DNA from: Candidatus Kurthia equi
GTDB taxonomy: Bacteria > Bacillota > Bacilli > Bacillales_A > Planococcaceae
Reading direction: 5' to 3'
Assembly (NCBI GenBank): GCA_018065935.1
Contig: JAGHSJ010000338.1
Location: 1-33,488, forward strand
Length of the DNA stretch: 33,488 nt
Shown here: one piece after another, positions 18,206-27,682 of the stretch
Numbering within the stretch: position 1 is the stretch's first letter
How the letters are laid out: each line of letters opens with the position of its first letter
Translations under genes and position numbers: made by a program
The notes under the pieces: generated by a model
What the model was told of the DNA's origin: nothing
What the model saw: only the letters and a program-made list of their open reading frames with translations
Database searches by the model: none

Positions 18206-19180
18206 ATGTCACTAAAAGATTTTTTTATTGCTCTTTCTGAAAATAAGTTTTTAAACAACAATGCGAAGAAGTATGGTTTAATGCTTGGTGCACAAAGTGT
18301 AGTGGCTGGCACAAATATTGATGAAGTTATTCACACGATTCGGGATTTAAACAACCAAGGAATTTCTTGTACAATTGATAACTTAGGTGAATTTGTAAGT
18401 GAACAGGTTGATGCAGAGACTGCTAAAAATCAAATTATCGCTGTTATCGAAGCAATCCATAGCAATGATGTAGATGCACATATTTCTTTGAAGCCTTCTC
18501 AACTTGGCTTAGATATTGATGAAGAATTTTGCTTTAACCTATTAGAAGAAATAGTAGCTAAAGCTCATCAATATAATATCTTTGTAAACTTTGATATGGA
18601 AAAACATGATCGTTTACAGCAAACATTTGATTTTGTAGAACGACTTTCTGAACAATATGATAATGTTGGTACCGTTATTCAAGCATACTTCCACCGCGCG
18701 ATTGATGACGTGGAAAAATTCAAAAATTACCGCTTACGTATCGTAAAAGGTGCGTACAAAGAAACAGAAGAATATGCTTACCAAACAAAAGATGAAATTG
18801 ATGCAAACTTTATCCGTCTAATTGAGTACCATTTATTAAACGGTAAATTCACATCCGTTGCTACACATGACCACCATGTAATCGAGCATGTAAAAGAATT
18901 TGTGAAATTACATAATATTTCACATGATAAATTCGAATTTCAAATGCTTTATGGATTCCGTAAAGACATGCAACAAAAACTTGCTAATGAAGGCTACAAC
19001 TTCTGTACATACGTGCCTTTTGGAGAAGATTGGTATGGATACTTTATGCGTCGCTTAGCAGAACGTCCACAAAATTTAAATCTTGTCACAAAACAAATTT
19101 TCAACAAAAAAACGAATACATTACTAGCAATCGGGGCTGGTGCCTTTATTCTTGGACGCCTTACAAAAAAGAAAAAATAA
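18206..19180 (+). CDS. Proline dehydrogenase (monofunctional)
   Basis: PRODH family: ISLKPSQLGLDID, VNFDMEKHDR, GTVIQAYFHRAIDD, LRIVKGAYKE, SVATHDHHVI, FQMLYGFR, YVPFGEDWYGYFMRRLAERPQN; RBS AAGGGGAA. Confidence 0.95.
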   Translation: MSLKDFFIALSENKFLNNNAKKYGLMLGAQSVVAGTNIDEVIHTIRDLNNQGISCTIDNLGEFVSEQVDAETAKNQIIAVIEAIHSNDVDAHISLKPSQLGLDIDEEFCFNLLEEIVAKAHQYNIFVNFDMEKHDRLQQTFDFVERLSEQYDNVGTVIQAYFHRAIDDVEKFKNYRLRIVKGAYKETEEYAYQTKDEIDANFIRLIEYHLLNGKFTSVATHDHHVIEHVKEFVKLHNISHDKFEFQMLYGFRKDMQQKLANEGYNFCTYVPFGEDWYGYFMRRLAERPQNLNLVTKQIFNKKTNTLLAIGAGAFILGRLTKKKK

Positions 19181-19232
19181 AAAGCTGTAAAATAGCCTCA
19201 TTCATACGTATTACTTTTTAAAATGCCAACAA

Positions 19233-19274
19233 AAAAAGCTTTGCAACATTATCTAAAATGTCGCAGAGCTTTTC
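19233..19274. terminator. Hairpin between convergent PRODH and desR genes, probable bidirectional terminator
   Basis: AAAAAGCTTTGCAACATT..AAATGTCGCAGAGCTTTT: near-perfect stem flanked by A and T runs. Confidence 0.7.
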
Positions 19275-19875
19275 ATTTGTTCCAGCCTTTTTCTTTAAAG
19301 CGAGCAATTGCTTCAATACGATTACTGACGTCTAATTTATCCAACACCGTCGAAATATAATTACGAACCGTTCCAGGAGATAAAAACAACTCTTTTGCAA
19401 TTTCCTTCGTTGTCTTTCCTTCTGCTACTAAACTCAATACTTCCGACTCACGATCTGTTAATGGATTAGAATCTGCTTCATACACGATATCAATTAACTC
19501 TGGCGCATAGATTCTTCGCCCATCTACAATAATTCGGATAGAATTAACTAACTCTTCAATTGGGCTATCCTTCAATAAATAACCTCGCACACCAGCTTTT
19601 TTTGCCCGTTCAAAGTAACCAGGTCGAGCAAAAGTAGTTAAAATAATGACTTTATACGCCTCATCTTTTAATTCCTCTGCTACATCCAATCCAGTTTTTA
19701 TAGGCATCTCAATATCAGTAATCACCACATCAGGATTAAATTCGCGAACTTTCACTAATGCTTCCTCACCATTATGTGCAATTGCTACGACTTCCATATC
19801 ATCTTCCATGTTGATTAATGCTTTCATCGCACCCAATAACATACCCTGATCTTCAGCAATGACAATTCTAATCAT
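19273..19875 (-). CDS. desR: NarL/FixJ-family response regulator (DesR-like)
   Basis: Receiver: RIVIAEDQGMLLGAMKALI, DVVITDIEMPIKTGLDVAEEL, LKD; LuxR-type HTH: NPLTDRESEVLSLVAEGKTTKEIAKELFLSPGTVRNYISTVLDKL; adjacent to a desaturase gene. Confidence 0.88.
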   Translation of the reverse strand: MIRIVIAEDQGMLLGAMKALINMEDDMEVVAIAHNGEEALVKVREFNPDVVITDIEMPIKTGLDVAEELKDEAYKVIILTTFARPGYFERAKKAGVRGYLLKDSPIEELVNSIRIIVDGRRIYAPELIDIVYEADSNPLTDRESEVLSLVAEGKTTKEIAKELFLSPGTVRNYISTVLDKLDVSNRIEAIARFKEKGWNK

Positions 19876-19914
19876 CTAATCCCTTCCTTCTCCCTAATAC
19901 ATTCAGTATAACAA

Positions 19915-19953
19915 AAAAAGCGAAGAATTCAGCAATGCTTCCTCTTCGCTTTT
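19915..19953 (-). terminator. Intrinsic terminator after the desaturase gene
   Basis: Minus strand AAAGCGAAGA...TCTTCGCTTTTTTT. Confidence 0.75.
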
Positions 19954-19956
19954 CAT

Positions 19957-20997
19957 TTAAATAACTTTTTTGATAGGTAATACAGGTTTCATACCTGTTT
20001 TACGAATACGTTTTGGTAATTGCTTAAAGGTAATAAAATCATATTTTTCTGTATCATATAATTTGAATTTTATAGACGCTAGACTTAATTTCAATGTAAT
20101 CGTTGTTGCATGTTGTAATGGTGGTGTGTGTTCATGTGCATGCTCTAACTCGTAGTTTGGAATTCTAGGCGCTAAATGATGCACATGGTGGAAACCAATA
20201 TTACCTGTTAACCATTGGAACACTGCTGGCAATTTGTAATATGAGCTACCATCTACAGCTGCTTTCACATAATTCCATTCATCTTTTTCTTCAAAATAAG
20301 AATCTTCAAATGTATGTTGGATATAGAATAACCAAATCCCCAACATAGCTGCTACATACATAGAGAAGGCTGATACAACTAAGAAAGATGTTAAACCTAA
20401 GAAATAAATAATTGTGCCATAACCTGCTACTAAAATAGCATTGATTAAATACGTATTGATACGCTCATTACGACGAGCACCTTTACGATTTTTACGATTG
20501 GCTACTAAAATTAAAAACAGTGGTCCTAATCCAAACATAACAATTGGATTTCGGTATAAACGATACCCGATTTTTTGCCATTTTGACGCTGCTACATACT
20601 CATCAATTGTCATCATCCAAATATCACCTACACCACGTTGATCTAAATTTGAACTAGATGCATGGTGAATTAAGTGTTCATGACGCCATTTTGAATAGCC
20701 AAACATTGTTAAAATACCTGTTATCGTACCTACTGTTGCATTTAATTTTTTGTTTTTGAAAAATGAACCATGCGTACAGTCATGGAAAATAATAAACGTA
20801 CGTACTGCAAAAAACGACGCAACTAAACTAATTCCCAAAGCTCCCCATATTGATTTATCTACTACTACATAAGCTAAAATCCATAAACCCACCAACGGAA
20901 TTATTGTATTAATCATTTGGAAAATACTTTTAGCGTTATTAGACTTGGCATAAGGCTGAACAGCTTTGTGCAATTGTTTCGTTTTATCGCGATCCAT
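19957..20997 (-). CDS. des: Membrane fatty acid desaturase (Des-like)
   Basis: Three His boxes: HDCTH, HEHLIHHASS, HHVHH; multiple TM segments. Confidence 0.93.
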   Translation of the reverse strand: MDRDKTKQLHKAVQPYAKSNNAKSIFQMINTIIPLVGLWILAYVVVDKSIWGALGISLVASFFAVRTFIIFHDCTHGSFFKNKKLNATVGTITGILTMFGYSKWRHEHLIHHASSSNLDQRGVGDIWMMTIDEYVAASKWQKIGYRLYRNPIVMFGLGPLFLILVANRKNRKGARRNERINTYLINAILVAGYGTIIYFLGLTSFLVVSAFSMYVAAMLGIWLFYIQHTFEDSYFEEKDEWNYVKAAVDGSSYYKLPAVFQWLTGNIGFHHVHHLAPRIPNYELEHAHEHTPPLQHATTITLKLSLASIKFKLYDTEKYDFITFKQLPKRIRKTGMKPVLPIKKVI

Positions 20998-21064
20998 TTT
21001 TTAGCCCCCTGTTTTATTAATGATTTAATCATATCCCTTCTCTTATCATGCATGTAGGTGTGAA

Positions 21065-21093
21065 TGTCATAAATGTCATATGACAACTGTCAT
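21065..21093 (-). promoter_or_regulatory. Candidate DesR operator upstream of des
   Basis: ATGTCATAAATGTCATATGACAACTGTCATG: perfect 12-bp palindrome TGTCATATGACA (21074-21085) flanked by two further TGTCAT half-sites (21065-21070, 21088-21093). Confidence 0.55.
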
Positions 21094-21148
21094 GTAACAA
21101 ACGGAATCTAGCAAATAAACTCCCTGCTATACGTTGATTAAACAATAA

Positions 21149-21284
21149 AAAGAGGCTGGGACAAAACATCTCATTTTCCTTTTTTAGAGTTCGCAACGAA
21201 AAACCGGAACCACCCCACTGCGCGATTCCGGTTTTTCTTATGCTCATATGAGATGGTGTTTTTACACGTATGTCCCAGCCTCTT
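21149..21284. repeat. Nested inverted-repeat element (likely dispersed intergenic repeat; inner hairpin probable metH terminator)
   Basis: Outer arms AAGAGGCTGGGACAaaaCATCTCAT (21149-21173) and ATGAGATG...TGTCCCAGCCTCTT (21248-21284); inner arms GAAAAACCGGAA (21198-21209) and TTCCGGTTTTTC (21226-21237). Confidence 0.8.
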
Positions 21285-21310
21285 AAAATTTATTATGATA
21301 TCGTCCCTAT

Positions 21311-24300
21311 TTATACATTAAAATAACGTGCATCTGGATGATTGAATACAATCGCTGAAACAGATGCCTCTGGTTGCATCATGAAGCCCTCTGTTAATTC
21401 TACATCGATATCTTCAGGAGTAATTAACTTGAATAGCTTTTCTTGATCCTCTAAATTTGGACACGCTGGGTAACCAAATGAGAAACGCTGTCCTTGATAC
21501 TTCGCCGCAAAACGATCACGCATCGTAAAGTCTGTCGCATCTGGATAGCCTGCTTGGTCACGCATTTCTTGGTGTATTCGTTCAGCAAAGCCTTCAGCAA
21601 GTTCAAGCGCTGTCGCCTGAATGGCATGACTTTCTAAGAACTTCCCTTGGTCTTTCAAGCGCTGTGCATATTCACGTACACCATGGCCTGCAGTCACAAG
21701 CATAATCCCAACATAGTCCATTTCTCCACTTGCTTTTTCCTTTAAGAAATCAGACAAGCACAGGAAGGGTGCCTTTTGTTGGCGTGGGAAAGTGAATCGT
21801 TCAATTTCTTTCGTTGTATCTGTTGGGTCATAAATAATGACATCATCCCCATCAGATTGTGCAGGGAAGAATTGATAAATTGCAGCTGGTGATAAAATAT
21901 CAGATTGTAAATAACCTGTCACTAGCTCGTGTAATTCCTTCGCTCTTGGATCACTATCTGCTTCAATCACACCATTAAAGCCTTTCAACCCTAAGTGATG
22001 ACCAATAAGCGTACGCATATTCACATACGGATGTAAGTGTTTCACTGAATAATCTCTTAGCACATGACGTTTTGTGTCTGCTGGCTTATAAACTGAGAAG
22101 TCATTACTAACCGTTTTCACTGGTCTTTCTGCAACAGCAACCGCTGTGCGTTCCCCTCGAGTAGCTTCCTTCTCCACACGTTTTTGTTGGGCATCTGCAA
22201 TTTCCCCAAGCAGATTTTCACGATCCTCCCCCTGTAAGCGATTGACGATATCTAAACCAATCATTGCATCTTTCGCATACATCACAGGTCCATTGTAGTT
22301 CGCCGCAATTTTCGTATCTGTGAAGCGACGTGATAAAGCTGCACCACCTACTAAGATTGGTGTATCAATACCAGCATCTTTGAAATCCTGTGCTGTAATC
22401 ACCATTTGCTGTGCTGATTTAACAAGTAAACCCGAAAGACCAACTACATCTGGTTTCTCTTTACGAATAGCTTCTATTAATTGCTGTGGCGTTACTTTAA
22501 TACCTAAGTCAATGACTTTGTAGCCATTATTGCTTAGAATAATATCCACTAAGTTTTTTCCAATATCATGAACGTCCCCTTTAACAGTGGCAATGAGGAT
22601 TTTCCCTTTCCCTACATCATCCGCAGCTTTTTCCATGAATCCTTCTAGATAGGATACAGCTGCCTTCATTACACCAGCAGATTGTAATACCTCTGCTACA
22701 ATTAATTGATTCTCATTGAAGAGCTTACCTACTGTTGCCATTCCTTCCATCAGTGGCCCATTAATGATGTCGAGTGGTGCATCATACATATCTAGCGCTT
22801 TTTCTAAATCTGGAATTAGCCCTTCCTTCGTCCCCTCTAAAATATAATAAGCAAGACGTTCAGGAACAGTTTTTGGAATATCTGCTTCTGTTTTCTCTTT
22901 CTTTTTATCACGATAGAAATCTGTAAATACAGCTAAAGTTTCTCGCGTCGTATTGAATAAAAGATTATTCGCTAATTCGATTTCCTCTTTTGGAATCGAA
23001 GCATAGCGCTCAAGTTTTTCTGTATTGACGATGGCATAATCTAGGCCAGCTTGCGTACAGTTATATAAGTAAACAGCATTCAACACTTCACGACCAACTG
23101 GTGGTAAACCAAATGACACATTTGATACACCTAAAATCGTCAATGCACGTGGTAATTTTTCTTTAATTAAACGAATGCCTTCAATCGTTTCAACAGCTGA
23201 ACCAATATATTGCTCATCCCCTGTCCCAACAGGGAATACAAGTGGATCGAAAATAATATCTTCTGGTGCAATGCCCCATTTATTCACGAGTAAATCATAT
23301 TCTCTTACAGCTATCTCCAGTTTACGGTGACGGTCTACAGCCATTCCCTCTTCATCAATTGTTCCAATAACAATCGAAGCACCATATTTTTTCACGATTG
23401 GTAGTACCGCATCCAAACGTTCTTCCCCATCTTCTAAATTAATTGAATTGATGATTGCTTTCCCTTGAGAATATTTCAATGCTTCCTCAATTACTTTTTC
23501 GTCAGTTGAGTCAATAACAAACGGCACTTTTACCTTTTGTCCGACTTCCTTCATGAAATTGACCATATCCTCTAATTCTTCGCGGTCTGGGTTGGCTAAA
23601 CAAATATCTACAACATGTGCCCCATTTTTCACCTGTGCACGTGCAATCTCTGCAGCCTCTTCAAATTTACCTTCTACAATTAGACGTTTGAATTTACGTG
23701 AGCCGATGACATTTGTACGCTCCCCAACAAAAAGTGGGCGCATCGTTTCATCATAAATTAACGGCTCAATTCCTGAAACCATATGGCTTTTCGGTTTTTC
23801 TTCAATTTGTCTTGGTTGTTTATTCGCAATGGTTTCACGAATTGCTCGAATATGAGCAGGTGTCGTTCCACAACAACCACCAACAACATTTAACCAACCT
23901 TTATCTGCAAAGCCAGCTAATTTCTTCGATAAGCTTTCCGGTGTCTCATGGTAATGACCATCTTCATCCGGCAGCCCTGCATTTGGATAACAACTCACAT
24001 AGCTTGTTGCTAGCTCTGACAATGAACGTAAATAATCCGTCATAAATTCTGGTCCAGTTGCACAATTTAGCCCAACTGAAAGTGGCTTTATATGTTCAAT
24101 TGAAATATAAAAAGCTTCAATACTCTGACCAGCCAATGTTGTCCCCATTGGTTCAATCGTTCCTGAAATCATGACTGGAATTTCTTTTTCTAATTCATTG
24201 AACGCTTGTTTGATACCTAGTGTGCCCGCCTTTACATTCAACATATCTTGTGACGTTTCTAAAAGTAGGACGTCTGCTCCACCTTCAATTAATGCCTTCG

Positions 24301-24742
24301 CTTGCACATAGAAGTCATGCTTTAGCTCATCAAATGTAATCCCACCTGTAACGGACAATGTTTTTGTCGTTGGTCCCATTGCTCCAGCTACAAAACGTGG
24401 CCATTCAGGCGTAGACAATTGATTAGCTACTTCCTTCGCAATTTGCACAGCGCGTTTATTAATTTCTTCTGCCTTATGTCCCAAACCGTATTCATTTAGT
24501 ACGACTGGTGTTCCACCGAATGTATTCGTAGATACAATATCAGCACCTGCTTCAAAATAGGCTTTATGAATAGATGCAACCACATCTGGTCTAGTTAAGT
24601 TCAGATTTTCATTACAACCATCTAATTCTTCTCCGCCAAAATCCTCTGGTGTTAAATTAGCGTTTTGAAGCATGGTTCCCATTGCTCCATCCAATACTAA
24701 TATATGTTGTTTGATGCGTCCCTCAATTAGATGCTTCGACAT
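21311..24742 (-). CDS. metH: Cobalamin-dependent methionine synthase
   Basis: Hcy-binding domain (LDGAMGTMLQ, GGCCGTTPAHIRAI), pterin-binding domain, B12 motif DVHDIGKNLVDIIL, C-terminal activation domain (RFSFGYPACPNLEDQ). Start ATG 24742 (MSKHLIEG) after AAGGAGG; the ORF extends to 24778. Confidence 0.97.
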   Translation of the reverse strand: MSKHLIEGRIKQHILVLDGAMGTMLQNANLTPEDFGGEELDGCNENLNLTRPDVVASIHKAYFEAGADIVSTNTFGGTPVVLNEYGLGHKAEEINKRAVQIAKEVANQLSTPEWPRFVAGAMGPTTKTLSVTGGITFDELKHDFYVQAKALIEGGADVLLLETSQDMLNVKAGTLGIKQAFNELEKEIPVMISGTIEPMGTTLAGQSIEAFYISIEHIKPLSVGLNCATGPEFMTDYLRSLSELATSYVSCYPNAGLPDEDGHYHETPESLSKKLAGFADKGWLNVVGGCCGTTPAHIRAIRETIANKQPRQIEEKPKSHMVSGIEPLIYDETMRPLFVGERTNVIGSRKFKRLIVEGKFEEAAEIARAQVKNGAHVVDICLANPDREELEDMVNFMKEVGQKVKVPFVIDSTDEKVIEEALKYSQGKAIINSINLEDGEERLDAVLPIVKKYGASIVIGTIDEEGMAVDRHRKLEIAVREYDLLVNKWGIAPEDIIFDPLVFPVGTGDEQYIGSAVETIEGIRLIKEKLPRALTILGVSNVSFGLPPVGREVLNAVYLYNCTQAGLDYAIVNTEKLERYASIPKEEIELANNLLFNTTRETLAVFTDFYRDKKKEKTEADIPKTVPERLAYYILEGTKEGLIPDLEKALDMYDAPLDIINGPLMEGMATVGKLFNENQLIVAEVLQSAGVMKAAVSYLEGFMEKAADDVGKGKILIATVKGDVHDIGKNLVDIILSNNGYKVIDLGIKVTPQQLIEAIRKEKPDVVGLSGLLVKSAQQMVITAQDFKDAGIDTPILVGGAALSRRFTDTKIAANYNGPVMYAKDAMIGLDIVNRLQGEDRENLLGEIADAQQKRVEKEATRGERTAVAVAERPVKTVSNDFSVYKPADTKRHVLRDYSVKHLHPYVNMRTLIGHHLGLKGFNGVIEADSDPRAKELHELVTGYLQSDILSPAAIYQFFPAQSDGDDVIIYDPTDTTKEIERFTFPRQQKAPFLCLSDFLKEKASGEMDYVGIMLVTAGHGVREYAQRLKDQGKFLESHAIQATALELAEGFAERIHQEMRDQAGYPDATDFTMRDRFAAKYQGQRFSFGYPACPNLEDQEKLFKLITPEDIDVELTEGFMMQPEASVSAIVFNHPDARYFNV

Positions 24743-26588
24743 ACGTATTTCCTCCTTCAACTCGACCGTCCAGTTCATTTATATAACGAATTAATTCAAT
24801 CGACATATCATAGCGCATGAATGGCGTAATTAAATAAATCCCATTAAATAATTCTGCTGCGGTATCAATCAATTCTTTCGCGATTTGTAATCCTTCAGCC
24901 TGTGCAGTTTCTTTATCAATATCTGCAGCTTTCATACGTTCCAACACTTCCTCAGACAATTTAATGCCGGGCACTTCATTGTGTAGAAATTCCGAATTGC
25001 GCAAGCTCGTTAGTGGCATGATTCCAATATAAATAGGTGTATCCAAATGCTTTGTTGCCTCATAAATCTCAATAATCTTCTCTTTTGAATACACGGGCTG
25101 TGTAATGAAATAGTCGGCTCCTGCAGCAATTTTTTTCTCTAATCTTGGTACTGCTCGTGCAACAACTCGTACATTTGGATTAAAAGCAGCCGCCACAGAA
25201 AAGTTCGCTTTTTTACGCAGTGGCTTTCCTGAGAAAGAGATGCCTTCATTTAGTTTTTTGATTAATTGCAGTAACTCAATGCTCGAAACATCATAGACAC
25301 TCGTAGCTCCGGGGAAATCCCCCACCTTTGTTGGGTCACCTGTGACAGCTAAAATATCATTGATACCCAGAGCATCCAAGCCCATTAAATGCGACTGTAA
25401 GCCAATTAAATTACGGTCTCGACATGTAATATGAGCTAATGAGCGCACCTCTTTTTCGTATTTTAAAATAGAACCCATGGCAATATTAGAAATACGCGGT
25501 GAAGCTAATGAATTATCTGCCATCGTCACAGCATCTGCACCCGCACGATGTAAAATCTCTGCTCCCTCAATAAATTTAGCTGTTTCTAAATGGCGTGGTG
25601 TATCTAATTCCACAATGATGGAGCGGCCTTTTTTCGCACGAATATGCAACGGTTCAAAAGCAGATGCTTCAGCATCACGAATGATTACTTCTTTTTCCTC
25701 AATAGATTTATCCTGAATTGGAATAATACCTGATAAATAACGCTTCACTTCTTTAATATGAGCAGGTGTTGTACCGCAACAACCCCCAATTAAGCGTACT
25801 CCTTCATTGCGTAGCTCAACTGCAGCTTTTCCGAAATAGTCTGCTTCGGATTCAAAGACAACTTTTCCTTCTTCCACATCCAATAGACTTGCGTTCGGAT
25901 AGGCAGATAAAAAGGCATTAGTAGGTAGTTCCACATTTTCTAAGGCTTGAATTGTATGATGCGGTCCTAAGCGACAGTTTACGCCGACAATATCAGCACC
26001 TGCAGTTTCTAAGCCTTTTAATGCATCATTTAATTTCATACCATTTATTAATACACCCGGATCATGCATTGATACCTGTGCAATAATCGGTAAAGTTGTT
26101 TGTACACGTAGGGTTTTCACTAATGTCTCTAATTCCTCATAATCATAGAAAGTTTCCAATAGTAAACCATCTACACCACTCTCAAGTAATACCTTAGCTT
26201 GAGCAACTAATGAATCAATTACTTCCTCAAGCGTTTCATCAATTTTTCGTATACCATGTATACCACCAATCGTGCCTAATACATATTGTCCGCCTGCTTT
26301 AGCAGCTTTTTTTGCCACCTCTACACCTGCGCGATTTAATTGTTCATACTCATTTTCCATAGCAAAACGTGCCAGTTTAATCGAGTTAGCTGTGTAAGTA
26401 TTTGTCTGAATCACATCTGCGCCCGCTTCTATGTATAAGCAATGAATATTCTCAATCACTTCTGGTTTTTTTACATTTAATTCTTCATAACAATAATCAA
26501 TACCGTATGAATAAAGTAATGTTCCCATTGCCCCATCTGCCGTTAATACCCTTGTCTTTAAGTCTTCCAACAAACCCATCTCATTCAT
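24723..26588 (-). CDS. yitJ: Bifunctional homocysteine S-methyltransferase / 5,10-methylenetetrahydrofolate reductase (YitJ-like)
   Basis: N-terminal Hcy methyltransferase (TADGAMGTLLYSYG, GGCCGTTPAHIKEV) fused to an MTHFR domain (ITCRDRNLIGLQSHLMGLDALGINDILAVTGDP, FITQPVYS). ATG 26579 is an alternative start. Confidence 0.96.
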   Translation of the reverse strand: MNEMGLLEDLKTRVLTADGAMGTLLYSYGIDYCYEELNVKKPEVIENIHCLYIEAGADVIQTNTYTANSIKLARFAMENEYEQLNRAGVEVAKKAAKAGGQYVLGTIGGIHGIRKIDETLEEVIDSLVAQAKVLLESGVDGLLLETFYDYEELETLVKTLRVQTTLPIIAQVSMHDPGVLINGMKLNDALKGLETAGADIVGVNCRLGPHHTIQALENVELPTNAFLSAYPNASLLDVEEGKVVFESEADYFGKAAVELRNEGVRLIGGCCGTTPAHIKEVKRYLSGIIPIQDKSIEEKEVIIRDAEASAFEPLHIRAKKGRSIIVELDTPRHLETAKFIEGAEILHRAGADAVTMADNSLASPRISNIAMGSILKYEKEVRSLAHITCRDRNLIGLQSHLMGLDALGINDILAVTGDPTKVGDFPGATSVYDVSSIELLQLIKKLNEGISFSGKPLRKKANFSVAAAFNPNVRVVARAVPRLEKKIAAGADYFITQPVYSKEKIIEIYEATKHLDTPIYIGIMPLTSLRNSEFLHNEVPGIKLSEEVLERMKAADIDKETAQAEGLQIAKELIDTAAELFNGIYLITPFMRYDMSIELIRYINELDGRVEGGNTYVEASN

Positions 26589-26614
26589 CTCCTCATATAA
26601 AACTTCTCACTATA

Positions 26615-26644
26615 TAAAAAGCCTTCTTATAAAAATAAGAAGGC
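26615..26644 (-). terminator. Intrinsic terminator of the SAM riboswitch
   Basis: Minus strand GCCTTCTTATTTTTATAAGAAGGCTTTTTT. Confidence 0.93.
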
Positions 26645-26670
26645 GATTTTAGATTAATCGAATAGAGCCT

Positions 26671-26779
26671 CCTTATCTTTCAAGAACAAAGCGTTCTTCT
26701 GGAATTAGCACCTGACCATCTCAATGGCTGGTTGCTGAAGTTTCGTCGGGCCAGTCCCTCTACTTCTCTTGATAAGAAA
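26671..26779 (-). promoter_or_regulatory. SAM-I (S-box) riboswitch aptamer upstream of yitJ-metH
   Basis: Minus strand TTCTTATCAAGAGAAGTAGAGGGACTGGCCCGACGAAACTTCAGCAACCAGCC...GGTCAGGTGCTAATTCCAGAAGAACGC...GAAAGATAAGG; canonical S-box motifs. Confidence 0.97.
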
Positions 26780-26905
26780 TTATTGAATTTTTAAAATATT
26801 AAAAGAATCATACCCCTTTCGCCGAGACTCGTCAATAGTTCCAACAGCCTTTATCTAAATAATCGCATAAGATAGAATATTCTGAACATATAACAAATGT
26901 TCAAA

Positions 26906-26938
26906 TAAAAAAACAAGTAGCATTTTACTCACTACTTG
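26906..26938 (-). terminator. Intrinsic terminator after the sortase gene
   Basis: Minus strand CAAGTAG...CTACTTG followed by TTTTTTT. Confidence 0.85.
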
Positions 26939-26951
26939 GATTTTCTCTATT

Positions 26952-27617
26952 TTATTTATTTGTTGTAAACGCATTTTTCGGTGCTTTATCAAAGTCATCT
27001 GCACGATTATATTCACCTTGTATGATTAAACGTTTAGAACCATCATAATTACATGTCACAAGCGTCAATAAACGCTCGTTCTCTTTATCCTCGATAACAT
27101 CTACTTGTGAAGCCTCAATAATGAAGATTTTCTTGATTGTATACGTGTATACACGTTCATAATTTGTTGTATACATTTTCATTCCTTTTTCAGCCTTCGT
27201 TAACGGACTAAATAAGGTTGTGTTGTTATTCATATTGTGACCTGCAAGTGCATAATTCCCTTTTCCAAGCTTCATGTCTTTCTTCATCGTGCCTGCGCCA
27301 ATTGCCAAATTTGTATTCGAAACACCATATAAAATAGGTAGCTGTAAGCCGACATCCGGTACACTAATCGTGCCAACCGAATGGACATCATTATTATTCA
27401 TTTGTGCCTTCAACACATCTTGTAAGCTTAAATCCTTCACATCATCGAATTCGAAATTCACATCTTTAGAATTTTTCGCTTGTGCCTCATCAAATTGTGA
27501 AATTGCCTGTTCTGTCATATTCGTGACAATAAAGCCCATAATCTGTTTATTAAAAATTAGCGCAATGCCTAATACTAATAAAATAAGGCCAATCGTTAAG
27601 CTTAATTTTCGCTTCAT
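26952..27617 (-). CDS. srtA: Sortase (class A-like)
   Basis: N-terminal TM helix; catalytic His in ALAGHNM, Cys in LLTLVTCN, downstream Arg in GSKRLIIQGE. Start ATG 27617 after GAGGAGG; the ORF extends to 27662. Confidence 0.87.
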   Translation of the reverse strand: MKRKLSLTIGLILLVLGIALIFNKQIMGFIVTNMTEQAISQFDEAQAKNSKDVNFEFDDVKDLSLQDVLKAQMNNNDVHSVGTISVPDVGLQLPILYGVSNTNLAIGAGTMKKDMKLGKGNYALAGHNMNNNTTLFSPLTKAEKGMKMYTTNYERVYTYTIKKIFIIEASQVDVIEDKENERLLTLVTCNYDGSKRLIIQGEYNRADDFDKAPKNAFTTNK

Positions 27618-27682
27618 TATGGTTTCCTCCTCGTCACCTAGTACTTCGTATTGTACAGACACACAACCTGTTTTTCAACTTT

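Noticed and set aside
21029-21247. 72-aa minus-strand ORF (MSIRKTGIAQWGG...) upstream of metH
   Set aside because: It runs through the nested inverted repeat and the des promoter region, with no RBS or domain; most likely an artefact of the repeat.
23713-24045. 110-aa + strand ORF inside metH
   Set aside because: Antisense to the conserved metH coding region with no supporting signal.
26952-27617. Sortase with a dedicated LPXTG substrate locus
   Set aside because: I noticed no LPXTG-type surface protein among the flanking ORFs, so it is treated as a stand-alone housekeeping-like sortase.
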